The position numbers and the translations under genes were made by a program. The notes under the pieces are model-generated. The model had not been told where the DNA came from, did not search any database, and was given only the letters and a program-made list of their open reading frames with translations. Shown one piece after another: positions 35,589-44,801 of a stretch of DNA of 64,000 bases. The stretch lies in the NCBI RefSeq assembly GCF_014701195.1, contig NZ_AP018712.1:1940501-2004500 (forward strand), given 5' to 3'. The stretch is from Tepiditoga spiralis (lineage in GTDB: Bacteria; Thermotogota; Thermotogae; Petrotogales; Petrotogaceae). Within the stretch, counting starts at the first letter, position 1. Each line of letters begins with the position of its first letter.

Positions 35589-35624
35589 AAAAAAAGCATT
35601 TTGAAATTTTCAAAATGCTTTTTT
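35589..35624 (+). terminator. Terminator of the amino-sugar import operon
   Basis: GCATTTTGAAA / TTTCAAAATGC with flanking A and T runs, four bases after the GH84 stop and ending in six Ts. Confidence 0.85.
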
Positions 35625-35719
35625 ATTTTTAACATATTGAATTTTGAAGTTTAACTATAAAATATGAGAAAAATTTCATTTTATTGACTGTAAGTTTTTT
35701 TAATTGCTTAAAATTATAT

Positions 35720-35748
35720 TTGAAAAATTTTTTATTATAGTTTATAAT
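35720..35748 (+). promoter_or_regulatory. Promoter of the arginine deiminase operon
   Basis: TTGAAA (35720-35725), 17-base spacer, TATAAT (35743-35748). It lies 89 bases before the arcA start, leaving a leader of about 80 bases in which I see no recognisable riboswitch. Confidence 0.6.
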
Positions 35749-35837
35749 GATTTTGGTTTTTAAATTTATGAAAAAAAAGTAAAAAAAGGAAAAATAAGAT
35801 TTTCTTTTTGTAAAAAACAGTCTAAGGAGGAGTCAAT

Positions 35838-37052
35838 ATGAAAATAAATGTATATAGTGAAATAGGTAAATTACGGAGAGTGTTATTACATCGGCCAGGA
35901 AAAGAGTTAGAAAACTTAGCCCCACGCTACTTAGCAGATCTTCTATTTGATGATATACCCTACCTAAAAAAGGCACAAGAGGAACACGATGCATTTGCCA
36001 ACCTTCTAAGAGAAAATGGCGTAGAAGTAAAGTATGTAACAGATCTATTCGTAGAAGCCATGGACTCACAAAATAACAAACTTGACTTTGTAAAAGAATT
36101 TTTAGACCTATCTGAAATAAACAATCAATATATAAGAGAAGCCTTAATAGAGATGTTAACTTCAATGAGTACAAGAGAAATGGTAGACAAGTTAATAGCA
36201 GGAGTAAGAACAAATGAATTGAAGTTAAAACAAGATATATTTTCAGTAAAGGTAAGAAAAGCCAAGTTAGGAATACCCTTCTTTTTAAATCCAATGCCAA
36301 ACTTATACTTTCAAAGAGATCCAGCAGCAACAATAGGAAAAGGAATAACAATAAATAAAATGAGAACACCAGCAAGAAGAAGAGAAGCAATGTTAATGGA
36401 ATATGTAATAAATAATCATCCAGAATACAAAGGAACACCAAAGTATTATGAAAAAGATTGTCCATACGCATTAGAAGGTGGAGATGTATTAGTATTAAAC
36501 AAAAAGACATTGGCAGTTGGAATATCTCAAAGAACAGATCCAGAAGCACTAGAAGCATTAGCAAACAACATATTTCATAAATATGGAGATTCATTTGAAA
36601 GCATATTGGGATTTTTAATACCAGAATCAAGAGCATACATGCACTTAGATACAGTATTTACAATGTTGGATTATGATAAGTTTGTAGTACATCCAAAGTT
36701 AGAAGGAATAATAAAAATATTTGTATTGAGAAAAGAAGATAAAGGATATTCAGTATCAGAAGAAAGTGGAGAACTATCTGAAATATTGAAAAGACACTTA
36801 GAATTAGAAAAAGCAACGGTAATAAGATGTGGAGACTCAGATGAAATAGCAGCAGAAAGAGAACAATGGAATGATGGATCAAATGCATTGGCAATAGCTC
36901 CAGGTAAGATAATAGTTTATGATAGAAATTATGTAACCAACAGATTATTTAAAGAAGCAGGAATAGAAATACTCGAAATCCCATCAAGCGAACTCTCAAG
37001 AGGACGTGGAGGTCCAAGATGTATGAGTATGCCACTATTTAGAGAAGAATAA
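35838..37052 (+). CDS. arcA: Arginine deiminase
   Basis: 404 residues. It hydrolyses arginine to citrulline and ammonia, the first step of the energy-yielding ADI pathway. Motifs include VLLHRPGKELENL at the N-terminus, PNLYFQRDPAA, ALEGGDVLVLN, HLDTVFTMLD and the C-terminal nucleophile Cys395 in GGPRCMSMP. Start is ATG after AAGGAGGAGTCAAT. Codon use is unusual: sense codons end almost only in A (GTA, ACA, GCA, GGA), and the first ~150 bases carry CGG, CGC and GCC codons rare elsewhere in the window. The bias creates a long, spurious antisense open frame. Transfer from another lineage is possible. Confidence 0.95.
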   Translation: MKINVYSEIGKLRRVLLHRPGKELENLAPRYLADLLFDDIPYLKKAQEEHDAFANLLRENGVEVKYVTDLFVEAMDSQNNKLDFVKEFLDLSEINNQYIREALIEMLTSMSTREMVDKLIAGVRTNELKLKQDIFSVKVRKAKLGIPFFLNPMPNLYFQRDPAATIGKGITINKMRTPARRREAMLMEYVINNHPEYKGTPKYYEKDCPYALEGGDVLVLNKKTLAVGISQRTDPEALEALANNIFHKYGDSFESILGFLIPESRAYMHLDTVFTMLDYDKFVVHPKLEGIIKIFVLRKEDKGYSVSEESGELSEILKRHLELEKATVIRCGDSDEIAAEREQWNDGSNALAIAPGKIIVYDRNYVTNRLFKEAGIEILEIPSSELSRGRGGPRCMSMPLFREE

Positions 37053-37141
37053 TATAGTTCTCAAACATTAAAAACTCAAAAATTAAAATAAAAAATATTG
37101 AAAATAAAACACAACAAAAAAAGTGAAGGAGGAAGGATACA

Positions 37142-38134
37142 ATGTCAGTAAACTTAAGAGGAAGACACTTTTTAACATTAAAAGAATATACACCAGAGGA
37201 AATAAGATACTTATTGGATTTATCAATGGACTTAAAAGCAAAAAAAAGAGCAGGAATAAAAGGAAACTTATTAGAAGGAAAAAATATAGTATTAATATTT
37301 GAAAAGTCATCAACAAGAACAAGATGTGCATTTGAAGTAGGAGCATATGATGAAGGAGCAAATGTAACTTACTTAACAAATAGTCAAATGGGAAAGAAAG
37401 AAACAATAGAAGATACAGCAAAAGTATTAGGAAGATTCTATGATGGAATAGAATTTAGAGGATTCAAACAAGAAACAGTAGAAACATTGGCAAAATATGC
37501 AGGAGTACCAGTATGGAATGGGTTAACAGATTTATACCACCCAACACAAATCTTAGCAGACTTTTTAACAGTAAAAGAACATGTAGCAAAACCATTAAAT
37601 AAAGTAAAATTTGTATTCGTAGGAGATGCAAGAAACAATATGGGAAACTCATTAATGATAGGAGCAGCAAAAACAGGAATGGACTTTGTTGCATTGGCAC
37701 CAAAATCATTATGGCCAAGTGAAGAACTTGTAAATGAAATGAAAGAAGTAGCAAAGGAAACAGGAGCAACAATAACATTAACAGAAAATGTAGATGATGT
37801 AAAAGGAGCAGATGTTATCTATACAGATGTATGGGTTTCAATGGGAGAAGAAGACAAATTTGAAGAAAGAATTAATTTATTAAAAGATTATCAAGTTAAT
37901 ATGGAAATGATAAAGAAAACAGAAAATGATGATGTTATCTTCTTACACTGTTTACCTTCATTCCATGATAAAAATACAGTTGTAGGTAAAGATATATTCG
38001 AAAAATTTGGTCTTGAATCAATGGAAGTTACTGATGAAGTATTTAGAAGTAGACATTCTAAGGTTTTTGATGAAGCTGAAAATAGAATGCATACCATTAA
38101 AGCTGTTATGGTTGCTACTATTGGAAATCTATAA
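37142..38134 (+). CDS. arcB: Ornithine carbamoyltransferase, catabolic
   Basis: 330 residues. It converts citrulline and phosphate to ornithine and carbamoyl phosphate in the ADI pathway. Motifs are [10 protein letters not shown] (carbamoyl phosphate), [31 protein letters not shown] and HCLPSFHD (catalytic Cys). Start is ATG after AAGGAGGAAGGATACA. The first ~660 bases share the A-ending codon bias of arcA, then codon use changes to the mixed T/A-ending pattern of the rest of the window from about 37800. Carbamate kinase, which would make ATP from the product, is not in the window. Confidence 0.95.
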   Translation: MSVNLRGRHFLTLKEYTPEEIRYLLDLSMDLKAKKRAGIKGNLLEGKNIVLIFEKSSTRTRCAFEVGAYDEGANVTYLTNSQMGKKETIEDTAKVLGRFYDGIEFRGFKQETVETLAKYAGVPVWNGLTDLYHPTQILADFLTVKEHVAKPLNKVKFVFVGDARNNMGNSLMIGAAKTGMDFVALAPKSLWPSEELVNEMKEVAKETGATITLTENVDDVKGADVIYTDVWVSMGEEDKFEERINLLKDYQVNMEMIKKTENDDVIFLHCLPSFHDKNTVVGKDIFEKFGLESMEVTDEVFRSRHSKVFDEAENRMHTIKAVMVATIGNL

Positions 38135-38145
38135 GGAGTTCCCAA

Positions 38146-39477
38146 ATGAATATAAATACAGATATTTATAAAGATAAATTAATTGATTCACTAAAAAAAC
38201 TAATCAGTATTCCAAGTGTTTTAGATGAAAATGATTCAAATTATCCATTTGGAAAGAATATAAATGATGCTTTAAATGAAACTTTAAAATTATGTACTAC
38301 TTTAGGCTTTAAAACATATAGAGATGAAAACGGATATTATGGATATGCTGAAATTGGTCAAGGTGAAGAATTAATAGGTATTTTAGGACATTTAGATGTT
38401 GTTCCTGCAGGAGAATTAAGTAATTGGAAGTTTCCACCATTCGAATGTACTGTTCACAATGAAAAACTTTATGGAAGAGGAACACAAGATGATAAGGGTC
38501 CTTTATTATCTGCTATTTATGGTACAAAAGCTTTAATGGATTCTGGTTTTAATTTTAAAAAAAGAGTTAGATTTATATTTGGAGTAGATGAGGAAAATCT
38601 ATGGCGAGGAATAAATAAGTATTTAGAAAAAGAAGAAACTCCATCAGTAGGATTTACTCCAGATTCTGTTTTCCCTTTAATTTATGCCGAAAAAGGATTA
38701 TTACAAGCAACTTTAAGTAGTAAAACTAATACGAATATATTTCTTGATGGTGGAAAAGCTTTAAATGCTGTTCCTGATAAAATAATTTACTCATCAGAAA
38801 AAATAGATGAACTTGAAAAAGAGTTAAAAATTTTAAATTACAATTATTCAAGAAAAAATGATGAAATAATAATTCATGGAAAAAGCGCTCATGCTTCTAC
38901 TCCACAACATGGTATAAATGCAATTTCAAGATTATGTATTGCTTTAAAAAATATTGGTATAGAATCAAATACAATTAATTTTATTGCTAATGAAATTAAA
39001 GAAACATATAATGGAGAATTAATAATTCCTAATTGTGAAGATGATGTTTCTGGAAAACTCACTATAAATATAGGTAGAATCTTTATAAATTCAGAAAAAG
39101 AAGAATTAGGTATGGATATTAGAATCCCAGTAACTATAAAAAAAGAAACTGTTGTAAATAAAATTAAGGAAAAAGCTTCATTATATGGATTAGATTATAA
39201 TGAATATGATTATTTAGATTCTATATATATCCCTAAAGATCATTTTTTAATAAAAACTTTAAGAAAAGTATATGAAGAAGAAACCGGTTTGGATTCAACC
39301 CCACTTACCTCTGGCGGTGCCACTTATGCAAGAGCAATTAAAAATTGTGTTGCTTTTGGAGCAATTTTTCCAGATAGTGCTGAAACAGAACATCAACCAA
39401 ATGAATACATTGAAATAAAAGATTTAGTAAAATGTATGAACATATATTCTAAAGCAATTTTTGAGTTAGCAAAATAA
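38146..39477 (+). CDS. M20 metallopeptidase, PepV/Sapep-like dipeptidase
   Basis: 443 residues. The metal-binding motifs of the M20 family are visible: GILGHLDVVPAG (His-x-Asp), GRGTQDDKGP (Asp), GVDEENLWRG (Glu-Glu, base) and TPDSVFP (Asp), with the C-terminal His in ETEHQPNEYI. An inserted dimerisation/lid domain (residues ~180-340) includes HGKSAHASTPQHGINAI. It has no signal peptide. It sits between arcB and the transporter gene, as M20 peptidases often do in ADI clusters, so it may release arginine from dipeptides. Start is ATG after AAGGAG. Confidence 0.9.
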   Translation: MNINTDIYKDKLIDSLKKLISIPSVLDENDSNYPFGKNINDALNETLKLCTTLGFKTYRDENGYYGYAEIGQGEELIGILGHLDVVPAGELSNWKFPPFECTVHNEKLYGRGTQDDKGPLLSAIYGTKALMDSGFNFKKRVRFIFGVDEENLWRGINKYLEKEETPSVGFTPDSVFPLIYAEKGLLQATLSSKTNTNIFLDGGKALNAVPDKIIYSSEKIDELEKELKILNYNYSRKNDEIIIHGKSAHASTPQHGINAISRLCIALKNIGIESNTINFIANEIKETYNGELIIPNCEDDVSGKLTINIGRIFINSEKEELGMDIRIPVTIKKETVVNKIKEKASLYGLDYNEYDYLDSIYIPKDHFLIKTLRKVYEEETGLDSTPLTSGGATYARAIKNCVAFGAIFPDSAETEHQPNEYIEIKDLVKCMNIYSKAIFELAK

Positions 39478-39498
39478 ATTTATGGAGGTATTGTATTT

Positions 39499-40914
39499 AT
39501 GAAAAAGTTTAAGATGCCAACAGCTTATACAATTCTAATGATAATAATTGCAATAGTTGCAATTATGACATGGGTTGTTCCAACTGGAAACTATGATTAT
39601 GTTGATCCAAATGCATCAAAGTTACAACCTATTCCAGGAACTTATCATAGCGTTCCAAAAAATCCACAAGGTATAGGTGCAATTATTAAGGCTCCAATCG
39701 ATGGTTTTTATGATGCTGTAGATGTAGCTTTATTTGTAATTGTTATTGGTGGATTTTTAGGTGTAGTTATGAAAACAGGAGCAGTAGATGCTGGTATTGC
39801 TTCTGTAACTAAGAAATTAAAAGGTAGAGAAAAGTTAATGATTCCAATTCTAATGATTTTATTTGGTCTTGGTGGAACTACCTTTGGAATGTGTGAAGAA
39901 ACAATTGCCTTTTATCCATTAATAATTCCGGTTTTTATTGCAGCTGGTTACGATGCTATTACTGCTGTTGCTGTAATAATGCTTGGAGCTGGTGTTGGTG
40001 TTTTAGCTTCAACAGTTAATCCTTTTGCAACTGGAATTGCTTCTGGATTTGCAAATATTTCTCTTGGTGAAGGTATTGGTTTAAGACTTTTTATGCTTAT
40101 AGTTGGTGAAGCTATTACTATTTTTTATGTTATGAAGTATGCAAAAAAAGTAAAACAAGATCCAAGTAAATCTTTAGTTGCAGATATGTTTGATAAAAAC
40201 AAAGAACATTTTTTACATGCAAAATCAGAAAATGATTTTCCAGAGTTAAATGGAAGAAGAAAAGCTGTTCTTTGGATTTTTGCAGCAACGTTTATTGTTA
40301 TGGTTTATGGTGTAATTCCATTTTCTGATATAGGTATTACAGCAATTCCAACTCTTTACTGGTGGTTTGGGGAATTAACAACATTATTCTTTGTATCAGC
40401 TGTAATAATAGGTATCGTTTATGGAATGAAAGAAGAAGAATTAGTTGGAGCATTTATAAATGGTGCAAGAGATTTATTGGGTGTTGCAATAATAATTGGT
40501 GTTGCAAGAGGTATAACTATAGTAATGAATAATGGTAATATAACAGATACCATTCTTCATTTAGGTGAAGGATCATTGGCAAAATTAAGTTCTTCTGTTT
40601 TTGCAATAGTAACTTATTTATTCTATTTACCTTTATCTTTCTTAATCCCTTCAACATCAGGATTGGCAACTTTATCTATGCCTATTATGGCTCCACTTGG
40701 AGACTTTGCACATGTATCAAGAGATATAATTATAACTGCTTATCAATCAGCAAATGGTATACTTAATTTATTTACACCAACGAGTGCAGTTGTTATGGGT
40801 GGTCTTGCTATTGCAAGAGTTCCTTACGGAACATGGCTAAAATTTTTATGGAAATTATTAGCAATATTATTCGTATTCTCTATCTTATCTTTAGTAATAG
40901 GTGTTGCTTTATAA
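39499..40914 (+). CDS. YfcC-family transporter, probable arginine/ornithine exchanger
   Basis: 471 residues, about 12 hydrophobic helices. The N-terminus (MPTAYTILMIIIAIVAIMTW; VPTGNYDYV) and the conserved GLGGTTFGMCEETIAFYPLI, GAGVGVLASTVNPFATGIAS and FLIPSTSGLATLSMPIMAPL segments are typical of the YfcC/DcuC family. Members in ADI clusters act as ArcD-type antiporters or uptake systems; the position after arcAB and a dipeptidase supports arginine, ornithine or small peptides as cargo (inference). A terminator follows at once. Confidence 0.85.
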   Translation: MKKFKMPTAYTILMIIIAIVAIMTWVVPTGNYDYVDPNASKLQPIPGTYHSVPKNPQGIGAIIKAPIDGFYDAVDVALFVIVIGGFLGVVMKTGAVDAGIASVTKKLKGREKLMIPILMILFGLGGTTFGMCEETIAFYPLIIPVFIAAGYDAITAVAVIMLGAGVGVLASTVNPFATGIASGFANISLGEGIGLRLFMLIVGEAITIFYVMKYAKKVKQDPSKSLVADMFDKNKEHFLHAKSENDFPELNGRRKAVLWIFAATFIVMVYGVIPFSDIGITAIPTLYWWFGELTTLFFVSAVIIGIVYGMKEEELVGAFINGARDLLGVAIIIGVARGITIVMNNGNITDTILHLGEGSLAKLSSSVFAIVTYLFYLPLSFLIPSTSGLATLSMPIMAPLGDFAHVSRDIIITAYQSANGILNLFTPTSAVVMGGLAIARVPYGTWLKFLWKLLAILFVFSILSLVIGVAL

Positions 40915-40953
40915 AAAAAATAACCCAAGTAAAATACTTGGGTTATTTTTTTT
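40913..40953. terminator. Bidirectional terminator between the ADI operon and bamA
   Basis: AATAACCCAAGT / ACTTGGGTTATT, five-base loop, flanked by eight As and eight Ts; it serves both the rightward transporter and the leftward bamA array. Confidence 0.9.
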
Positions 40954-40958
40954 GTTTA

Positions 40959-43205
40959 TTAAAAAACTTGTCCAAAACCAAATGTATACTTTCCAACTAA
41001 GTTTTTATCCCATGAATATTCAAATCTTACTTGTCCTAACATAGGTATTGTTAACTTCAATCCAGTACCAAATGACCATATTGAATCTTCTAATAACTTT
41101 GATGGATCATCTTTTGCATTTCCATAATCTCCAAATATAAATAAATCAATTGGAATAGTTTGTGTAGATAGTTCATATGAAAGTTCAGCATTCATCAATA
41201 ATTGAGAATCTGCATTTAATGTTCCAAAATCATATCCTCTAACTGTATACATACCACCAATTGAATAAAATGATTTTAAATTAGATGGATCATTTACATA
41301 TCCAACCTTAACTCTCGTTCCAAGTGTGAATTTTTGAAATGTTGTAAAGTATTTTGTTTCTATATTTCCACCCAGATATTTTTTTGATGGTTCAATTACA
41401 TTTATTCCTCCCATAACATCTAAAGATAAATATTCACCATTGTATACTCTATATAAACCATCTAATTTATTATATAAAAATCCAGTACTTGCTGTAAAAT
41501 CAGAGTACTTTGAATTATCTTCTTTTGTATAATCATTATAAGCCATTGACGTTGTAATATAAGAAAAATCTGAAATTTTAAATCTTGGGCTAATACCTAC
41601 TGATATTTGATTAGTAATTGTAGAACCAAATGTACTTTCATACTTTCCTGATGGTAAATACATATATTTAGAGTTAAATCCCATATCTACATTTGAACTA
41701 AATAATTTAATTACATTGTAATCAAATCCAGCTTCATACTGATTTGATACTGGATTTAATTTAACATTTAACCCAAAAGTTTGTCCATATCCAAATGGAT
41801 TTGGCATTTTTAAGTCCGTTGTAAAACTAAAACCTTCATACCATTGTTTATTTTCTAATGGTGTCCATGTTCCACCAAACATAAATTTTCTAAGTTTTGT
41901 TGATTCTTTTGGTTTTAAAATTATATCTATTTTATCCCCATCTTCTTTTGGTAATATATCTAATTTACTGTAAAAACCTGATCCAGTAAAAGATGTATAT
42001 GTATTTCTTAAATCTTTTTGATTCAAGACATTTCCTTCTTTTATTTTTACAAAAGAATTTATTATATAGTCTTGTGTTTTAGCAGTTGCTTCTTTACTAA
42101 TTTCTACTTTTCCTACTTTCATTTCATCAAATTTAAAAGTTATAATGTTATTTTCTATAATAGGAGTTATATTAACATATAAGTACCCATTATCTAAATA
42201 CACTTTTTTTAAGTTATCCAAAGCATTTAATAAATCAATATTTGAAATAGTTTCTTTTTTCATAAATAATGATATACTTTCTTTTAATTTAAAGTTATCT
42301 ATACTATTATTTCCTTTAAATACTACATTTTTTATTTTTATATCTTTATCAATTATTTGTTTTGGTTTACCACTAAATACTAATAATAATTCTCCACCTT
42401 TATTTTCTTTTATGTTTATTTCTTTAAATCCCATTTTTGTATTTTCATCAAAGTATTCAAGTTGTTTTAATTTATTCATTATTTGATAGTATTTTTGTAT
42501 ACTTAAATATGTTTCTTTTACATCTGGTCTAAATAAGAAAAATTTATTATTATATTCTTTTCTAAATTCAAAGCCAAGTTCATTTTTTATTTTTTCTTTA
42601 TTTAATTTTTTCATATCTCCTTGAAGTTCTATATCCCATAAAGAATATTCTTTAATTTCAAAAACAAGTGTTCCGTTTTTATATTCTTTATTATTTACTT
42701 TAGTAGCTTCAATAGTTAATTTATTAGAATTGAGTTTTATATTAGAATTTATTGAAATATAAACATAACCTTTTGAATTATAAAGTCTTTGTATATTTTT
42801 ACCACTATTTTTATAATCTGTTATATTTAATGGAATGTCTTTTTTTAAAGTTATATTAGATAATATATCCTTTTTATCTACTAAACCGTCTCCTAATATT
42901 TCTACTTTTATATCTTTTACAATAGGATTTGGGGTTATTTCTATATTTAATACTCCAGTTTTTTCATCTAATTTATAGTTTAACGATGTAAAATAACCAA
43001 GTTCATTTATTTGTTTTAAAGCTAATTGTATATCAATATCACCAACAAGATGATCTTTTTGTATTTCATAATCTTTTAAAATTTTATCTACTTTAGTTGC
43101 AGCATAACTAATATCATTACTAAATTTTATATCTGTTAGTTTAGTTATAGAAAAAGATGTAATAAATATAAAGGTTAAAAATACTATCAATAAAAATTTT
43201 TTCAT
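40959..43205 (-). CDS. bamA: Outer-membrane assembly factor, Omp85/BamA family
   Basis: 748 residues from the ATG at 43205 (AGGAGG upstream), overlapping the preceding stop (TGATG). A signal peptide (KKFLLIVFLTFIFITSFS) is followed by several POTRA-type repeats (to ~residue 430) and a beta-barrel. The barrel has the substrate-loop motif TVRGYDFG and ends in an aromatic residue (FGFGQVF), the outer-membrane sorting signal. BamA inserts beta-barrel proteins in the outer membrane; in Thermotogota this is the toga. It is the last gene of the leftward array. No lipoprotein partners or Skp are nearby. Confidence 0.92.
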   Translation of the reverse strand: MKKFLLIVFLTFIFITSFSITKLTDIKFSNDISYAATKVDKILKDYEIQKDHLVGDIDIQLALKQINELGYFTSLNYKLDEKTGVLNIEITPNPIVKDIKVEILGDGLVDKKDILSNITLKKDIPLNITDYKNSGKNIQRLYNSKGYVYISINSNIKLNSNKLTIEATKVNNKEYKNGTLVFEIKEYSLWDIELQGDMKKLNKEKIKNELGFEFRKEYNNKFFLFRPDVKETYLSIQKYYQIMNKLKQLEYFDENTKMGFKEINIKENKGGELLLVFSGKPKQIIDKDIKIKNVVFKGNNSIDNFKLKESISLFMKKETISNIDLLNALDNLKKVYLDNGYLYVNITPIIENNIITFKFDEMKVGKVEISKEATAKTQDYIINSFVKIKEGNVLNQKDLRNTYTSFTGSGFYSKLDILPKEDGDKIDIILKPKESTKLRKFMFGGTWTPLENKQWYEGFSFTTDLKMPNPFGYGQTFGLNVKLNPVSNQYEAGFDYNVIKLFSSNVDMGFNSKYMYLPSGKYESTFGSTITNQISVGISPRFKISDFSYITTSMAYNDYTKEDNSKYSDFTASTGFLYNKLDGLYRVYNGEYLSLDVMGGINVIEPSKKYLGGNIETKYFTTFQKFTLGTRVKVGYVNDPSNLKSFYSIGGMYTVRGYDFGTLNADSQLLMNAELSYELSTQTIPIDLFIFGDYGNAKDDPSKLLEDSIWSFGTGLKLTIPMLGQVRFEYSWDKNLVGKYTFGFGQVF

Positions 43206-43759
43206 CAATTTTCCTCCTTGATTTCTGTTTCTAATGTTTTTAGCATTTGTTTTATTTCATTCATAAAAGTTGGTTTAAAATATATATCTTCATATAATTC
43301 TTTTAATTTTTCTGTGTTTAAATCATATGACTCATTGTTAAATGTACGTTTTATATACCAATCAACATTTGGATCTATATATATCACAGAAAAAATACAC
43401 ATTGAAATATCTCCAACTGGTTGACAATCAATGTTAGTTTTATTAAATAATGCTTCTACTATAGTTCCCTCATCTTTTTTAGATTGTAATTTTAAATATC
43501 CACCAGTTAATTCTGTGGAAAATTTTAAAAATGGCAGTCCAACTCCAAACTTTTTTTTTCTTTCTTTTTTTGTTGTAAAAAATGGATCTAATGCCTTTTT
43601 TATGTCATCCTCATCCATTCCTTTTCCATAATCTTTAATAATAAATTTAATATTTGTTTTATCTTCTTCAATATATAATTCACATTTTTTAGAATGTGAA
43701 GCAACTGCATTTTCACATATATCTGAAATATGGTCTGCAATAGTTTTTAACGTTGCCAT
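43205..43759 (-). CDS. Stand-alone HATPase_c protein (histidine-kinase-type ATPase)
   Basis: 184 residues. The GHKL ATPase motifs are present: N box (HISDICENAVASHS, residues ~10-23), G1 (DYGKGMDED) and G2 (FGVGLPFLK), followed by ~80 residues of unassigned sequence. There is no dimerisation/phosphoacceptor domain, so it is not a normal sensor kinase. It overlaps the PHP gene by 13 bases and bamA by one to three. Proteins of this type occur with PHP, DRTGG and CBS-HATPase proteins near [FeFe]-hydrogenase genes in Clostridia and Thermotogae (recalled, not checked). Confidence 0.8.
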   Translation of the reverse strand: MATLKTIADHISDICENAVASHSKKCELYIEEDKTNIKFIIKDYGKGMDEDDIKKALDPFFTTKKERKKKFGVGLPFLKFSTELTGGYLKLQSKKDEGTIVEALFNKTNIDCQPVGDISMCIFSVIYIDPNVDWYIKRTFNNESYDLNTEKLKELYEDIYFKPTFMNEIKQMLKTLETEIKEEN

Positions 43760-44472
43760 ATTGGAATCACCTTATTATTATATATAGATTTTTTTAATTC
43801 TTCAAACGTTCTTGATGAAGCGTCTACATTACATGCTATCATGTTTAATTCTTGTGGGAAATGTGCATCATTTCCAAAAATAAATCTTTTAAAACCTAAC
43901 TTTTTTGCTTTCATCATTTCTTTTTCTGATTTTACTTCAACTGCATCAAATTCTAATTTTGGCGGTATTCCAAGTTGTTTAATTAATCCAAATGATCTAA
44001 AAATATGTGCTGGAACTATTAAAGTTTCATATTTTCTTGCCATTATATATATATTATCTATACTATACTTAGAAGAACTTCCATAATAAGGCGTTTCTAT
44101 AATTTTTTTAAATTCTCCATTTTCATTTAATAATATTTGATATCCAAGTTTTTCTGGATCATATTTTTTTATTATTAAACTTTCTTCGATTTTTTTTGAA
44201 AATTCTAATAATTCATTAATATTTTTAAAATATACCAATATATGAACTTCTTCAATTGTTTGTACTTCTATTCCAAAAATAACTTTTATTCCATTTTTAG
44301 ATAATATATCCGAAAAAACTAAAACATTTTTGGCAGAATTATGGTCGGTTATTGATATCCAATCTATTCCTATTTTTTGTAAAACATCTAAATATACTTC
44401 TGGTGTCATAGTTATTTCTCCACAAGGAGATAAAACTGTATGATTATGAAAACTACATTTAAAAATTGCCAT
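43747..44472 (-). CDS. PHP-domain metal-dependent phosphoesterase
   Basis: 241 residues. The PHP metal motifs are in order: SFHNHTVLSPCGE (HxH), ITDHNSA (Asp-His), GIEVQT (Glu), EVHIL (His), PAHIFR (His) and FGNDAHFP (Asp-x-His). Such proteins hydrolyse phosphoesters or nucleotides; related small PHP enzymes act on 3',5'-bisphosphonucleotides or RNA 5' ends. The substrate here is unknown. Its ATG overlaps the DRTGG stop (TAATG), and its 3' end overlaps the HATPase gene, so the whole set is translationally coupled. Confidence 0.85.
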   Translation of the reverse strand: MAIFKCSFHNHTVLSPCGEITMTPEVYLDVLQKIGIDWISITDHNSAKNVLVFSDILSKNGIKVIFGIEVQTIEEVHILVYFKNINELLEFSKKIEESLIIKKYDPEKLGYQILLNENGEFKKIIETPYYGSSSKYSIDNIYIMARKYETLIVPAHIFRSFGLIKQLGIPPKLEFDAVEVKSEKEMMKAKKLGFKRFIFGNDAHFPQELNMIACNVDASSRTFEELKKSIYNNKVIPIWQR

Positions 44473-44801
44473 TATTCCCTCAATAAATTATAAAGACTTC
44501 CAGCCAATTCAAATGCTGATTTTTTAGATTTTAATAATACAATATTTTTTTCTTTTGCTATTTTTATAGTTTCTTCCATATATTCTTCATTTTCTGGTAA
44601 AATAATTGCCCTTGCACCTACAACTTCAGCTACTGCTATTATATTTTGATGTGATTGATGTGTTATCCATATTGAATCTTCTGGAGCATTTCCCATTACT
44701 TCACTTAATAAATCTCCAACATGTCCTGAATTTATATCTTCATCATTAAAATTAGTTATTGATTCTAAATTTAATTCATCAATTATCTTTTTTAATTTCA
44801 T
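44472..44801 (-). CDS. DRTGG-domain protein (first copy)
   Basis: 109 residues, a single DRTGG-type domain. It aligns with the second copy at 45733: KKIIDELNL against [21 protein letters not shown] against [12 protein letters not shown], and ENIVLL-like ends. The fold is known in regulatory parts of phosphotransacetylase and pyrophosphatases, where it is linked to CBS domains and adenine-nucleotide sensing. Overlaps the CBS-HATPase gene by four bases (ATGA). Confidence 0.8.
   Translation of the reverse strand: MKLKKIIDELNLESITNFNDEDINSGHVGDLLSEVMGNAPEDSIWITHQSHQNIIAVAEVVGARAIILPENEEYMEETIKIAKEKNIVLLKSKKSAFELAGSLYNLLRE

Noticed and set aside
35749-35837. Possible riboswitch or leader RNA before arcA
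   Set aside because: The leader is short and almost purely A/T with no conserved fold that I can recognise.
35833-36636. 267-codon open frame antisense to arcA
   Set aside because: It is leucine-rich nonsense produced by the A-ending codon bias of arcA, overlaps the gene fully and has no ribosome site.
37083-37778. Several open frames antisense to arcB
   Set aside because: Same cause as in arcA: low-complexity Leu/Phe translations on the opposite strand of an obvious gene.
42145-42486. 113-codon plus-strand frame over bamA
   Set aside because: Antisense shadow of the POTRA region of bamA.
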